64,000 nucleotides of DNA from Vineibacter terrae (GCF_008039615.1 NZ_VDUZ01000002.1:1-64000); one strand, 5' to 3'. Positions 28,665 through 37,910 are shown, counted from the stretch's first letter. The notes: generated by a model not told the origin, from the letters alone. Numbers and translations are program-made.

Positions 28665-29606
28665 TCAGACGACGCGGCCCATGCGCACGATCGTGACGCC
28701 GGCCCGCACGCGGTGGTTCGACGGCATCACGAGCACGCAATTGTCATAGGGCGTGACGATCGGCGTGTCGTCGTCATGGCCCAGCACCGTGCCGGCCTCG
28801 GCGACGATGTCCTGGCCGTTGTGCCGCTTCACGAACGTGAAGTTGCCCTGCCGGGTGGCGACGGCATGAGTCACCTCGACGACGCGCTGCGCCGGCGGCA
28901 GCTTCTGCTGCCAATCCACCGGCAGGTCGGCGGGCTCGGCTGCGCCCGTCAGCACCAGGAAGCGCGCCGTCACGTCCTTGGCCACGGCGACGGAGGCGGC
29001 ACGCCAGTGCTGGCCGGTCTCGATCAGCAGCGCGACCTTCGGGCTGTCCGGGTCGCCGAAGCCACCATGGTCCCGCATGCGCCGGCCGGACGGGTGACCC
29101 TTGTCGCGGATGATGTCGATGGGCGTGCCGACGCGGCGCGCCAGGTCGACGCCCTTCTGCAGCGGCCCTGCCAGCATCAGCGGCACGCAGTCGTCGTGCA
29201 TGGAGTGCAGGTCCAGCAGCAGGTCGGCGCGCTCGACGAACGGCCGCAGCTGGCGGGCACGCCGCAGCTCGACGCTGTCGCCCGGCTGGTCCAGGCGCGA
29301 CCAGACCCGGTTGAAGTCCTCGTCGACCATGCGCGACTTGAAGGGACGGTCCTTGTCGAAGGAGACATACGCCGCGACATTGGCGAAGCTCAGGATCAGC
29401 GTGCCGCGCCGCGGCTTCAGGCCGTGCCGCAGGAGCGCGTCGACCACGATCGCGCCCGACACCTCGTTGCCATGCGTCAGCGCGTTGACCATCACGACCG
29501 GCCCCGGCTCGGTGCTTTCAAGCACATGCACGAACTCGGTGCCGGCATTGCCGGCGCGCCAGGGCGTGATGTCGGGGAACTCGAACTCGATGGGATGCTC
29601 CGTCAC
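28665..29606 (-). CDS. succinylglutamate desuccinylase/aspartoacylase family protein
   Basis: 313 residues; an M14-type zinc deacylase. Zinc ligands are expected in NALTHGNEVSG (His and Glu, about residue 45) and in LLLDLHSMHDD (His); LIETGQHW carries the catalytic Glu. A C-terminal beta region (VVEVTHAV to GVTIVRMGRVV) is typical of AstE/AspA relatives. The start is GTG with AAGGAGAG ahead. There are no arginine-catabolism neighbours, so the N-acyl substrate is open. Confidence 0.87.
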   Translation of the reverse strand: MTEHPIEFEFPDITPWRAGNAGTEFVHVLESTEPGPVVMVNALTHGNEVSGAIVVDALLRHGLKPRRGTLILSFANVAAYVSFDKDRPFKSRMVDEDFNRVWSRLDQPGDSVELRRARQLRPFVERADLLLDLHSMHDDCVPLMLAGPLQKGVDLARRVGTPIDIIRDKGHPSGRRMRDHGGFGDPDSPKVALLIETGQHWRAASVAVAKDVTARFLVLTGAAEPADLPVDWQQKLPPAQRVVEVTHAVATRQGNFTFVKRHNGQDIVAEAGTVLGHDDDTPIVTPYDNCVLVMPSNHRVRAGVTIVRMGRVV

Positions 29607-29674
29607 GACGCTCTCCTTGTGCTGCCCCAGCTTAGCGGCCGGGGCGCGCGAGTAAACCCGGGCCGGGACGCAGG

Positions 29675-29901
29675 GGATTCACATATGGAGCACCGACGCC
29701 GTCTCCTCGCCCCGCGGCAGCGGGGAGAGGAAGGGGCCCATGCCGAAGGCATGGGAAGGTGAGGGGTAGGAACGATCGAGCCATGCGGCAAAAATGGGGA
29801 CTGATCGCTCGTACCCCTCACCTTCCCATCGCTTCGCGATGGGCCCCTCCCTCTCCCCGCTGCCGCGGGGCGAGGGGTAAACGGCTCCATATGCGAATGC
29901 C
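29675..29901. repeat. about 225-bp foldback element
   Basis: Long imperfect inverted repeat. The left half runs ATATGGAGC... CTCGCCCCGCGGCAGCGGGG... GGGCCCATGCC and the right half mirrors it: GATGGGCCCCTCC, CCCCGCTGCCGCGGGGCGAG, GGCTCCATATGCG. Each half also contains its own small hairpins (CATGCCGAAGGCATG; CATCGCTTCGCGATG). The centre (about 29770-29810) is the only non-paired portion. It fills most of the 426-bp gap between the AstE-like gene and trpS; nothing else is evident in that gap. Confidence 0.85.
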
Positions 29902-30032
29902 CTGGGCCGGGACGGGAGGCGCTTGACCGGCAGGGCGTCTTCGGCGATATCGCGCCGCCGCCCGCTCCACCAGGGCGGCGCGCGGGCGTCCACAGCGCCG
30001 CGCCACCCCTGTGTTGACGGGAGTCCATATCC

Positions 30033-31097
30033 ATGCCCGACGCCAGCAGCGCGGCACCCAATCCGCATCTTGCCGCCTACACGGCGCGCAGCCTGAAGGG
30101 CCGCATCTTCTCCGGCGTGCAGCCGACCGGCAACCTCCACCTCGGCAACTACCTGGGCGCGATCCGCAACTTCGTGCGCCTGCAGGGCCAGTACGACTGC
30201 CTGTTCTGCGTCGTCGACCAGCACGCCATCACCGTGTGGCAGGACCCCAAGGAGCTGACGCAGCAGACGCGAGAGATCGCCGCAGCGTTCCTGGCCGCCG
30301 GGCTGGATGCGAGGAACAACATCATCTTCAACCAGTCCTCGGTGCCCGGCCATGCCCAGCTGGCCTGGATCTTCAACTGCGTGGCGCGCATCGGCTGGAT
30401 GAACCGCATGACGCAGTTCAAGGAGAAGAGCGGCAAGGACCGCGAGAACGCCTCGCTGGGCCTGCTCGCCTATCCCTCGCTGATGGCGGCCGACATCCTG
30501 CTCTACAAGGCAACGCACGTGCCGGTGGGCGAGGACCAGAAGCAGCATCTCGAGCTGACACGCGACATCGCGATGAAGTTCAACAACGACTTCAATGCGC
30601 CGGACTTCTTCCCGATCACCGAGCCGCTGATCTTCGGCGCCGCCACCCGCGTGATGAGCCTGCGCGACGGTACCAAGAAGATGAGCAAGTCGGATCCCTC
30701 CGACTATTCGCGCATCAACCTCACCGACGATGCCGACGCCATCACCCAGAAGATCCGCAAGGCCAAGACCGACCCGCTGCCGATGCCCGAGACCGAGGCC
30801 GACGCCGAGAAGCGGCCGGAGGCCGACAACCTGCTGGGCATCTACGCCGCCATCGCCGACCAGGAGAAGGCCGACGTGGTGCGCGCGTTCGCCGGCCAGC
30901 AGTTCTCGGCCTTCAAGAACGCGCTCACCGACCTGGCCGTCGCCAGGATCGGACCGGTCGGCAGCGAGATGCAGCGGCTGGTGAAGGACCCCGGCTACGT
31001 CGATTCGGTGCTGCGCGACGGCGCCGAGCGCGCCAACGCCCTCGCGAAGCCGATCCTCGACGAGGTCTACCGCATCGTCGGCTTCCTGAGGCCGTAG
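30033..31097 (+). CDS. trpS: tryptophanyl-tRNA synthetase
   Basis: 354 residues; a class I aminoacyl-tRNA synthetase. The HIGH-equivalent is in [17 protein letters not shown] and the KMSKS loop is exact ([14 protein letters not shown]). A short extension of about 20 residues precedes the catalytic core. It is transcribed alone between two repeat-bearing gaps. Confidence 0.97.
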   Translation: MPDASSAAPNPHLAAYTARSLKGRIFSGVQPTGNLHLGNYLGAIRNFVRLQGQYDCLFCVVDQHAITVWQDPKELTQQTREIAAAFLAAGLDARNNIIFNQSSVPGHAQLAWIFNCVARIGWMNRMTQFKEKSGKDRENASLGLLAYPSLMAADILLYKATHVPVGEDQKQHLELTRDIAMKFNNDFNAPDFFPITEPLIFGAATRVMSLRDGTKKMSKSDPSDYSRINLTDDADAITQKIRKAKTDPLPMPETEADAEKRPEADNLLGIYAAIADQEKADVVRAFAGQQFSAFKNALTDLAVARIGPVGSEMQRLVKDPGYVDSVLRDGAERANALAKPILDEVYRIVGFLRP

Positions 31098-31145
31098 GGT
31101 CACTTCCTCTCCCGCAAGCGGGCTACGGCATTCACACATCTTCAC

Positions 31146-31232
31146 TGTCATCCCGAGCGCCAGCGAGGGATCTCCTGCGAAAGACGCACGGTGCGCCACT
31201 CGCAGGAGATCCCTCGCTGCGCTCGGGATGAC
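31146..31232. repeat. palindromic intergenic repeat, copy 7
   Basis: An 87-bp copy with full arms (TGTCATCCCGAGCGCCAGCGAG and CTCGCTGCGCTCGGGATGAC); the left arm has one additional C. It lies between trpS and the WYL regulator. Confidence 0.92.
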
Positions 31233-31325
31233 GGTCCTATTTTTGGGGACGAAAGCTCTCTCTTAGGCGCGCGCGGCGCGGTTCGGGTGGTACTATCGCA
31301 ATCCACCTTCATCCCGGCGGATGCC

Positions 31326-32015
31326 GTGTCCCGGTCCACGCGCCTCTTCGATCTGCTCCAGGCCCTGCGCCGTCGCCGGCGGCCGGTGACTGCTGCGGCC
31401 CTGGCGGTCGAGCTGGATGTCTCGGAGCGCACCATCTATCGCGATATCGCCACGCTGATCGGCCAGGGCGCGCCGATCGACGGCGAAGCCGGCCTGGGCT
31501 ACGTCCTGCGGCCGGGATTCATGCTGCCGCCGCTGATGTTCAGCGACGACGAGATCGAGGCGCTGGTGCTGGGATTGCGGCTGGTGGCGCAGCGCGCCGA
31601 TGCGCCGCTGACGACGGCCGCCGCCGACGTGCTGGCCAAGGTCGCGGCCGTGCTGCCGCCGGCGCTGCGCGACACGGCGGAAAACGCCAGCCTGGTCGCG
31701 GGTGCCAGCCGCGCGCCGCAGGTGACGACCGACGTTGCGATGCTCCGGCGCATCATCCGCGCCGAGTGCAAGCTGCGGATCTCCTACGCCGACGCCGAAG
31801 GCAAGGGCACGGAGCGCACGATCTGGCCCATCGCGATCGCCTTCTTCGACAGGGCCCAGGTCGTTGCCGCCTGGTGCGAGACGCGCCAGGACTTCCGCCA
31901 CTTCCGCACCGACCGGATCCTTCACGCCCAGCCCACGGACGAGCGCTATCCGCGGCGGCGCATGGCGCTGGTCTCGGAGTGGCGCAAGCGCGAGAGCATT
32001 CCCGAGCAGATCTGA
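31326..32015 (+). CDS. HTH/WYL-domain transcriptional regulator (YafY type)
   Basis: About 229 residues. The N-terminal DeoR-like winged helix (STRLFDLLQALRRRRRPVTA, then LDVSERTIYRDIATLIGQG) is followed by a WYL domain (residues about 130-215; CKLRISYADAEGKGTERTIWPIAI, then VVAAWCETRQDFRHFRTDRI). WYL domains sense ligands, often nucleic-acid derived. The open frame runs back into the upstream repeat, but the GTG at 31326 (giving M-SRSTRLF) matches the usual start. There is no obvious dedicated target adjacent. Confidence 0.87.
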   Translation: MSRSTRLFDLLQALRRRRRPVTAAALAVELDVSERTIYRDIATLIGQGAPIDGEAGLGYVLRPGFMLPPLMFSDDEIEALVLGLRLVAQRADAPLTTAAADVLAKVAAVLPPALRDTAENASLVAGASRAPQVTTDVAMLRRIIRAECKLRISYADAEGKGTERTIWPIAIAFFDRAQVVAAWCETRQDFRHFRTDRILHAQPTDERYPRRRMALVSEWRKRESIPEQI

Positions 32016-32128
32016 CCCGGCGACATCTCGCATTCGCCAGCACATTCCTGCCGCTCGGCAGCGATCGCTCCTGACGGAAACTGACAGCCTGTCCGGCCAT
32101 TCTCCTCGCCCTGGCGAAGGAGATCACC

Positions 32129-32503
32129 ATGGCTATCGTGCAACGACTGGAAGTCACCGATTCAGCCCTCTCGCGCGCCGACACGACCGACGCCTGCGCA
32201 TATCGCGCGGTGCCGCAGCCAGCGCCGCGGCGACGCACCATCCTGCAGACGATCGGCGCGATGTGGCGCATCTGGCGCGAGCGCCGCGCAGCGCGGCAGG
32301 CCCTGGCGGGGCTCGACGCGCGCACCTTGCGCGATATCGGCATCGCGCCCGAGCAGGTCGAGTACGAGCTGTGGCGGTCGTCGTGGCGGCCGCTGCTCGA
32401 CTGGCACGCCGCGCGGTACGTCCATGGCGCGGAGATGAAGGAGCAAGCGCAGCGTCACGCCGGCTCACGTCGCGTTGACGCGCATCGGACCACCAGCGCG
32501 TAA
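32129..32503 (+). CDS. DUF1127 domain protein
   Basis: 124 residues. A central DUF1127 (YjiS-like) segment at about 48-75, RERRAARQALAGLDARTLRDIGI, is typical of small alphaproteobacterial Arg-rich proteins, some of which influence RNA turnover and phosphate or carbon stress responses. This one has longer N- and C-terminal flanks than the usual 45-70 residues. GGAGAT lies just ahead of the ATG. Confidence 0.82.
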   Translation: MAIVQRLEVTDSALSRADTTDACAYRAVPQPAPRRRTILQTIGAMWRIWRERRAARQALAGLDARTLRDIGIAPEQVEYELWRSSWRPLLDWHAARYVHGAEMKEQAQRHAGSRRVDAHRTTSA

Positions 32504-32519
32504 GCGGGAGGACAGCACC

Positions 32520-32888
32520 GTGGCCGATCCCAGCATCATCATCCTCTATGTCGAGAGCCCGTCCGTCAGCGCCGGCTTCTACATCGGGCTCCTGGGCAGG
32601 GCGCCGGTCGAAGCCTCATCGACCTTCGCCATGTTCGCGCTCGAAAGCGGCGTGATGCTGGGATTGTGGTCCCGCCATACCGTGGCGCCGGCAGCGACGC
32701 CGGCCGGGGGCGGCGAGATCGCATTCACCGTGGCGGATACCGACGCGCTTCTCGACACATACACCGACTGGCGCCTGCGGGGACTGCCGATCGCGCAGGC
32801 CCCCACGAAGATGGATTTCGGGCACACATTCGTCGCGCTCGATCCCGACGGCCACCGGCTGCGGGTCTTCGCGGCGGTGTCGCCATGA
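32520..32888 (+). CDS. VOC family (glyoxalase/bleomycin-resistance fold) protein
   Basis: 122 residues with a two-module beta-alpha-beta-beta-beta fold: ILYVESPSVSAGFYIGLLGRAPVE at the start, FTVADTDALLDTYTDW centrally and FVALDPDGHRLRVF at the end. VOC proteins can be metal-dependent lyases/dioxygenases or ligand-binding resistance proteins; the metal-ligand set here is incomplete. The GTG start is chosen because GGGAGGA lies 7 nt upstream. Its stop overlaps the ATG of a broken EVE-domain gene. Confidence 0.85.
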   Translation: MADPSIIILYVESPSVSAGFYIGLLGRAPVEASSTFAMFALESGVMLGLWSRHTVAPAATPAGGGEIAFTVADTDALLDTYTDWRLRGLPIAQAPTKMDFGHTFVALDPDGHRLRVFAAVSP

Positions 32889-33025
32889 GCCGCAGCCGGA
32901 TCGCCGTGGCGTGCGCCGAGCATGTCCGCCACTGCGTCACCGGCGGCTTCATGCAGGAGCCACGGCAAGGCTGTCCCGCTGCGCCCCATCGCACCCGGCG
33001 ACCGCGTCGCTCGGCTCTATGACGC
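32885..33025 (+). pseudogene. EVE-domain protein remnant (frameshifted and truncated)
   Basis: From ATG 32885 the frame reads SRSRIAVACAEHVRHCVTGGFMQ, matching the N-terminus of EVE-domain proteins (modified-base readers, often start-of-protein WIAVAS..GGFMQVCHGK). After GGFMQ the expected continuation CHGKAxPLRxIxPGDRV is found in the next frame (SHGKAVPLRPIAPGDRV), consistent with a 2-nt deletion near 32955. Similarity stops at about 33020, where the convergent MetE-like gene ends. The remaining two-thirds of the domain is absent. Confidence 0.7.
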
Positions 33026-34066
33026 CAGCGCCTCTGCCGCGCGCCGATGGGCGGCGATCAGGCCGGGCACGCGCGCCGGGTCGGTGCGGCCCCAGCCGCA
33101 CTCGGACGAGAAGCCGAAGCGTGGGACCACCTTCGACGCCGCCGCTATGCGCGCCCGGTCCCCGGCCTCGTCGTCGTGGTGGATGAGGCCGAGATAGAGC
33201 GTGGCGTCATCCGGCAGGGTCATGCCGCGCAGCGGCGCGAGGTAGGCGTCGTCGGCGCGGTCCCTGGGCACCGGCAGATGCAGGAAGTCGAGACGGCGCG
33301 GCAGGCCGCGCACGAGGCCGTTCGCCATCTCGACCAGGATCGCGGCGTCCCTGGGCATCACGAGATGCTCGTCGCGCGGCGAGCCGTAGCAGAGATGGTA
33401 GCCCAGCTCGACGTCATCCGGCACATGCGCCGCCAGCCGTGCGAGCTCGGCGAAGATGCGCTGCTTGTAGTCGGCCGGCCGGTGCTCGAAGTAGTTCTCG
33501 AACACCAGCACCTCCTGGCAGATGTCCCATTGGATGGCGAGATCGGCGTGCGGGATGGCGGCCAGGATGTCGTCCAGCGCCGCAAGCAGCGCGCGCTCGT
33601 AGACCGGCAGATAATCGTCCAGCGCCTTGGGGCTGACATACATGAAGCCGGATGCCATCGCCGTCGGCAGCGCCACCTGAAAGCGCACGCCTGGCGGGAT
33701 CACGCCGGCATCGCGCAGGCGCCTGAACACGGCATATGACCCGATCGCGGCCGGCGCATAGCCGGTCTCGAACACGACCTTGGCGGGATCGACTCCGGGC
33801 TTGAAGCGCACCTGCTCGATGTGGCGGATCACGACGCCGTCCCACTGGGGCAGCGGCATCGGCGCGATCGTGGGATCGATCTCCATGTCGGGATGCCGGG
33901 CCAGCATCTCGTATTGCCAGTAGATCCAGCGATGGCGCGCGCCGGTCTCGCCGTCGGGGATGCGCCGCAGCCATGGCCCCAGCTCGCCCGCCACCACGCG
34001 GAACACCGACTCGGCATCCGGCATGGCGACGCTGCCGATCAGATGGACACCGGGATGCTGGGACAT
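33017..34066 (-). CDS. MetE-like (cobalamin-independent methionine synthase C-domain) protein
   Basis: 349 residues, about the size of a single catalytic TIM barrel rather than the 750-residue full MetE. It starts HLIGSVAMPDAESVFRVVAGE and ends with FSSECGWGR, the Cys of the C-terminal zinc site. An HLCYG block supplies a further candidate ligand and DLAIQWDICQEV the central substrate region. Related short proteins act on non-standard methyl donors or thiols; the substrate here is unknown. GGGAGGAAG precedes the ATG. It lies just downstream of two tandem esterase genes. Confidence 0.8.
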   Translation of the reverse strand: MSQHPGVHLIGSVAMPDAESVFRVVAGELGPWLRRIPDGETGARHRWIYWQYEMLARHPDMEIDPTIAPMPLPQWDGVVIRHIEQVRFKPGVDPAKVVFETGYAPAAIGSYAVFRRLRDAGVIPPGVRFQVALPTAMASGFMYVSPKALDDYLPVYERALLAALDDILAAIPHADLAIQWDICQEVLVFENYFEHRPADYKQRIFAELARLAAHVPDDVELGYHLCYGSPRDEHLVMPRDAAILVEMANGLVRGLPRRLDFLHLPVPRDRADDAYLAPLRGMTLPDDATLYLGLIHHDDEAGDRARIAAASKVVPRFGFSSECGWGRTDPARVPGLIAAHRRAAEALAS

Positions 34067-34115
34067 GGCGGCTTCCTCCCCAGACAGGCGCCGCTGAGCG
34101 GCGCGGCCCGACCCG

Positions 34116-35069
34116 CTACTCGGCGCGATCGATGAGCGCCTCGTTCAATGCCAGGGCCGCGGTGGCGATGGCACGGCGGCCGCCATGCAGCAGCGCCGAC
34201 ATGCCGAAGAAGCCGTGGATCATGCCGCCGAACTCGACCAGGTCGCAGCCGCCGCCTTCGTCGCGCAGGCGCCGGGCATAGGCACGGCCTTCGTCACGCA
34301 GCGGATCGAAGCCGGCCGTGATCAGCATCGCTGGACAGGCGCCGGCGACGCTCGCCGCCCGCAGCGGCGCCGCTCGCCAGTCGCTGCGGTCGGACGCGCG
34401 GGGGGTGTACTGATCGAGGAACCACTGCATGGAGTCGCGCGTCAGCCCGAACCCGTCGGCGAAGCGCGCGTACGACGCCGTGCCCGTCGCGCAATCCGTC
34501 ACCGGATAGACCAGGAGCTGGAAGCGCAGGTTGTTCATGGCGCGATCGCGCGCCCACAGCGCCGCGGCCGCCGCCAGGTTGCCGCCGGCGCTGTCGCCGC
34601 CGAGCGCCAGCAGATGCGGGTCGATGCCGATCGAATCACCTTCGTGGCTGGCCCAGTCGAGCGCCGCCACCATGTCATCGAAGGCCGCCGGAAACGGCGC
34701 TTCCGGCGCCAGCCGGTAGTCGACCGACAGCACCGCGACATCGGCCTGCGCCGCGAGCTGGCCGCAGGTGCCGTCATGCGTGTCGATGTCGCCCACGACC
34801 CAGCCGCCGCCATGGGCCCAGATCACGGTCGGCAGCAGCGCCTTGGGCGAGGCCGCGGCCGGACGATAGAGCCGGACCGCAAGGTCGCGGCCGTCACGCC
34901 GGATCACGTGGTCGCTGGCGCGCACCGTATCGGGACGGACGCCGCCGGAGGCGGTGCGGGTCTCGGCAAATTGCTGGCGGGCGGCGACCGGACCGATCGA
35001 CGACCATGCGGGCCGGCCGGAAGCGGCCTGCAGCTCCAGCACCTCTTGCGCTTCGGGATCGAGCGGCAC
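34116..35069 (-). CDS. alpha/beta hydrolase, HSL-type esterase (copy A)
   Basis: 317 residues; a hormone-sensitive-lipase-type carboxylesterase. The oxyanion motif HGGGWVVGDIDTHDG is followed by VDYRLAPEAPFPAAFDDM, the nucleophile in GGDSAGGNLAAA (Ser), an acid in TAGFDPLRDEG and His in GGMIHGFFGM. It starts at GTG with GAGGAGGAA ahead. The 11-bp gap to the paralogous upstream gene and identical length argue for tandem duplication. It presumably hydrolyses short acyl esters in the cytosol. Confidence 0.9.
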   Translation of the reverse strand: MPLDPEAQEVLELQAASGRPAWSSIGPVAARQQFAETRTASGGVRPDTVRASDHVIRRDGRDLAVRLYRPAAASPKALLPTVIWAHGGGWVVGDIDTHDGTCGQLAAQADVAVLSVDYRLAPEAPFPAAFDDMVAALDWASHEGDSIGIDPHLLALGGDSAGGNLAAAAALWARDRAMNNLRFQLLVYPVTDCATGTASYARFADGFGLTRDSMQWFLDQYTPRASDRSDWRAAPLRAASVAGACPAMLITAGFDPLRDEGRAYARRLRDEGGGCDLVEFGGMIHGFFGMSALLHGGRRAIATAALALNEALIDRAE

Positions 35070-35080
35070 GTCGTTCCTCC

Positions 35081-36034
35081 TCAGCCGGCGCTGCCGGCCA
35101 GTGCTTCGCGCACGGTCTGTCCGGCCATCGCCAGCGCGCGGCGCGCCTGCGGCAGCACGCCGGGCATGCCGAGGAAGCCATGGATCAGGCTGCCGAACGC
35201 GACATACTCGACCGTCACGCCGTCATGCGCCAGCCGCTCGGCGTAGGCGCGGCCTTCGTCGAGCAGCGGATCGAAGCCGGCGGTGATCACCATCGCCGGC
35301 GGCAGGCCCGCGAGGCTACGGGCCCGCAGCGGCGAGGCGCGCCAGTCGCTGCGGTCGGCCGCGTCGGGAACGTAGTGGTCGTAGAACCACACCATGGCTT
35401 CGCGCGTCAGCAGATAACCGTCGGCGTTCATCGCCATGGAGCCGGTGTTGGCGAGCGCATCGACGGCCGGATAGAGCAGGAGCTGGAAGCCGACCTGCAC
35501 GCCGCCGCGGTCGCGCGCCATCAGCGCCATCACGGCAGCGAGGTTGCCGCCGGCGCTGTCGCCGCCGACCGCGACCTTCGATCCCTCGGCGCCGATCGCG
35601 GCCGCGTTCGCCGCCGCCCACACCGTGGCCGCCCAGCAATCGTCGACGGCGGCGGGGAAGCGATGCTCCGGCGCGAGGCGATAGTCGACCGAGACGACGA
35701 CCAGGCTGCCGGCCTCGCACAGCCGCTGGCACATGGTGTGATGCGTCTCGATGTCGCCGATCACCCAGCCACCGCCGTGGAAGTAGACCAGCAGCGGCAG
35801 CTTGCTGCCCGCCGCCGCCGATTTCGGGCGATAGATGCGCACGGGGATCTCGCCGGCCGGGCCGGGAATGCGGCGATCGTCCGTCACCACGCTATCAAGG
35901 ATCGGACCCTGCACCGGCGGGCGCGTCTCGCGCATCATCTGGCGCGCCGCGGGCGGCGGCAGGCTGTTGATCGCCGGACGGCCCGACGCGGCGGCCATGT
36001 CGAGCAGCGTGCGGATGGTTGGATCGAGCGCCAT
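35081..36034 (-). CDS. alpha/beta hydrolase, HSL-type esterase (copy B)
   Basis: 317 residues, the same length as its downstream paralogue and sharing its opening (ALDPTIRTLLDMAAASGRPA against PLDPEAQEVLELQAASGRPA). The active-site motifs are intact: YFHGGGWVIGDIETHH, VGGDSAGGNLAAVMAL, TAGFDPLLDEGRAYAERL and FGSLIHGFLGMPG. ATG 36034 with GGGGAA upstream is preferred over the longer frame to 36112. It is the first gene of an apparent three-gene run B-A-MetE-like on the minus strand. Confidence 0.9.
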   Translation of the reverse strand: MALDPTIRTLLDMAAASGRPAINSLPPPAARQMMRETRPPVQGPILDSVVTDDRRIPGPAGEIPVRIYRPKSAAAGSKLPLLVYFHGGGWVIGDIETHHTMCQRLCEAGSLVVVSVDYRLAPEHRFPAAVDDCWAATVWAAANAAAIGAEGSKVAVGGDSAGGNLAAVMALMARDRGGVQVGFQLLLYPAVDALANTGSMAMNADGYLLTREAMVWFYDHYVPDAADRSDWRASPLRARSLAGLPPAMVITAGFDPLLDEGRAYAERLAHDGVTVEYVAFGSLIHGFLGMPGVLPQARRALAMAGQTVREALAGSAG

Positions 36035-36186
36035 ATTCGTGTTCCCCACCATGGTTGTGGCACGATCATGGCCGCGCGGCGCGGCATGGCGCAACGGTTG
36101 GACACACCCCATATCGGCATAGCCGTGCTAAGCTGCGCGCACGCCATCCGGCGCCACACTGCCACCGCAACCGCCGCTGAGGATGC

Positions 36187-37209
36187 ATGACGTTCGAGCC
36201 CGACGCCCCTTTGTCCCGCCCGACGCAACCCTGGTGGCGCCGTGCGCTCGGGTGGCGGCCGAAGCTGTCGTGGTCCGGCACCGCCGCGGTGCTGGTGCCC
36301 AAGGGCCGCTGGAAGCGCGTGGCGGCGGTGCTGATCCTGATCCCGATCGTCTACTATGTCGGCGGCGGCCTGTGGCTGCACCGGATCGACGACCGGCCCG
36401 ACTTCGAGCCGCAGAACGTGCAGCCCGGCGAGAGCCGGGCGGTGGCCGTGGCCGCCGCGCTGATCACGCGCGAGGTCGATGACCATCACTGGACGCCGAT
36501 GGATCCCTTCTTCCTGCCCGGCGCCTGGCTCGACAACATGCCCAACTACCAGGCCGGGATCATGAAGGCGCTGGCGCGCTTCGGTGTCGAGATGCGCGAC
36601 CAGCTGGCGCGCTCGCGCGGCTCCAGCCCGCAGGACCCCGACCTCGACCGCGCCGCGGCGCGGCTCAACGCCGATCCGCGCCAATGGGTGTGGACGCCAT
36701 CGATGTCGATCTGGCCCAGCGTGACGGCGACATCGCAGTATCGCGACGGCCGTGCGGCGCTGATCGCCTACAACAAGCGGCTGGCCGCCGGCCAGGCCAG
36801 CTTCGAGCGCCGCGCCGACAACCTGCAGGCGTTCCTCGAGCGCGTCGCCAGCGACATCGGCTCGACCTCGGCGCAGATCGACCGCCACATCCATGACCAT
36901 GGCGGCGACCTGCTCGACTTCTACGCCGACAACCTGTTCTATGCCAACAAGGGACAGCTCTACGCCTACTACATGCTGCTCAAGGAGCTGGGCAACGACT
37001 ACCAGAGCGTGCTGCGCGAGCGCGACATGGCCGGCCCGTGGGCTCAGATGATGGACACGTTCCGGACCGCCGCCACCCTGCAGCCCTGGGTGGTGGTCAA
37101 CGGCGCCGCCGACTCGCAGTTCCTGCCCAGCCATCTGGTGGCGCAGGGCTTCTACCTGCTGCGCGCCCGCACCCAGCTGCGCGAGGTGGCGGACATCCTG
37201 CGGAAGTGA
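36187..37209 (+). CDS. DUF2333 family membrane-anchored protein
   Basis: 340 residues with one N-terminal membrane helix (about 45-62, VAAVLILIPIVYYVGGGLWL) preceded by a basic cytosolic segment. The rest is soluble, presumably periplasmic, with conserved blocks WTPMDPFFLPGAWLDNMPNYQ, IWPSVTATSQYRDGR and DNLFYANKGQLYAYYMLLKEL. This is the layout of DUF2333, a family of unknown function. It diverges from the esterase pair. Confidence 0.88.
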   Translation: MTFEPDAPLSRPTQPWWRRALGWRPKLSWSGTAAVLVPKGRWKRVAAVLILIPIVYYVGGGLWLHRIDDRPDFEPQNVQPGESRAVAVAAALITREVDDHHWTPMDPFFLPGAWLDNMPNYQAGIMKALARFGVEMRDQLARSRGSSPQDPDLDRAAARLNADPRQWVWTPSMSIWPSVTATSQYRDGRAALIAYNKRLAAGQASFERRADNLQAFLERVASDIGSTSAQIDRHIHDHGGDLLDFYADNLFYANKGQLYAYYMLLKELGNDYQSVLRERDMAGPWAQMMDTFRTAATLQPWVVVNGAADSQFLPSHLVAQGFYLLRARTQLREVADILRK

Positions 37210-37251
37210 TCGTGCCGAAGGCGATCGCCATTGCGCGCAGGAGGACGCCCT

Positions 37252-37821
37252 TCACCGCAGCGCCAGGCGCACGCGCTGCTTGCCGCGCTCCCGCCGTGCA
37301 GCACTGGTGAACCCGGCCTTGGCGAACATCGGCTCGAGCCCGGTGTAGACGAAGGCCGCGGGCGCCTTCTTGCCGCCGTCGGTCTTCACCGGATAGCCCT
37401 CGACGATCTCGGCGCCGTGACGCTTCATGGTCTTCATGGCGAAGGCCAGCAGCGCATCGGCAACGCCCTTGCCGCGCCAGCCCGATTTCACGAAGAAGCA
37501 CGGCACCGACCAGACGCGCTCGGCATCGCTGCACGCCAGGCTCGGCGCCCGGTCGAGCTTGGCGAAGTCGACGCGGCGGTCGAACGACACCCAGCCGACC
37601 GGCTCGTCGCCGGCGTAGGCCAGGGCGCCATGCACCTTGCCGTCATGCACCAGCTTGCGGAAGCGGCGCTTGTTGGGCGCGCCCTGGACGTCGGGCCATT
37701 TCTCGCCCTTCTCCAGCCGCCAGAACATGCACCAGCAGCCGGCGGATGCGCCACGCGGCCCGAACAAGCGTTCCAGGTCGGGCCATAGTCCGGGGGTCAG
37801 CTCGCGGCAGGCGATCTTCAT
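37252..37821 (-). CDS. GNAT family N-acetyltransferase
   Basis: About 189 residues. The N-terminal region contains GCWCMFWR, typical of a GNAT subgroup of unknown substrate. The acetyl-CoA loop follows as FFVKSGWRGKGVADALLAFAM (about residues 110-130), with a C-terminal AFVYTGLEPMFAKAGFTS. ATG 37821 gives MKIACREL with GAGACGGG ahead; an in-frame ATG at 37836 is the alternative. It diverges from the dehydratase gene. Confidence 0.84.
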   Translation of the reverse strand: MKIACRELTPGLWPDLERLFGPRGASAGCWCMFWRLEKGEKWPDVQGAPNKRRFRKLVHDGKVHGALAYAGDEPVGWVSFDRRVDFAKLDRAPSLACSDAERVWSVPCFFVKSGWRGKGVADALLAFAMKTMKRHGAEIVEGYPVKTDGGKKAPAAFVYTGLEPMFAKAGFTSAARRERGKQRVRLALR

Positions 37822-37910
37822 GGCCCGTCTCGCCATTTGAACTGGGATGCAGGCTCATCCTACGATGGCCACAACCTTCCGGACAAACACGGCATCGCAG
37901 AGGAAGCCCC

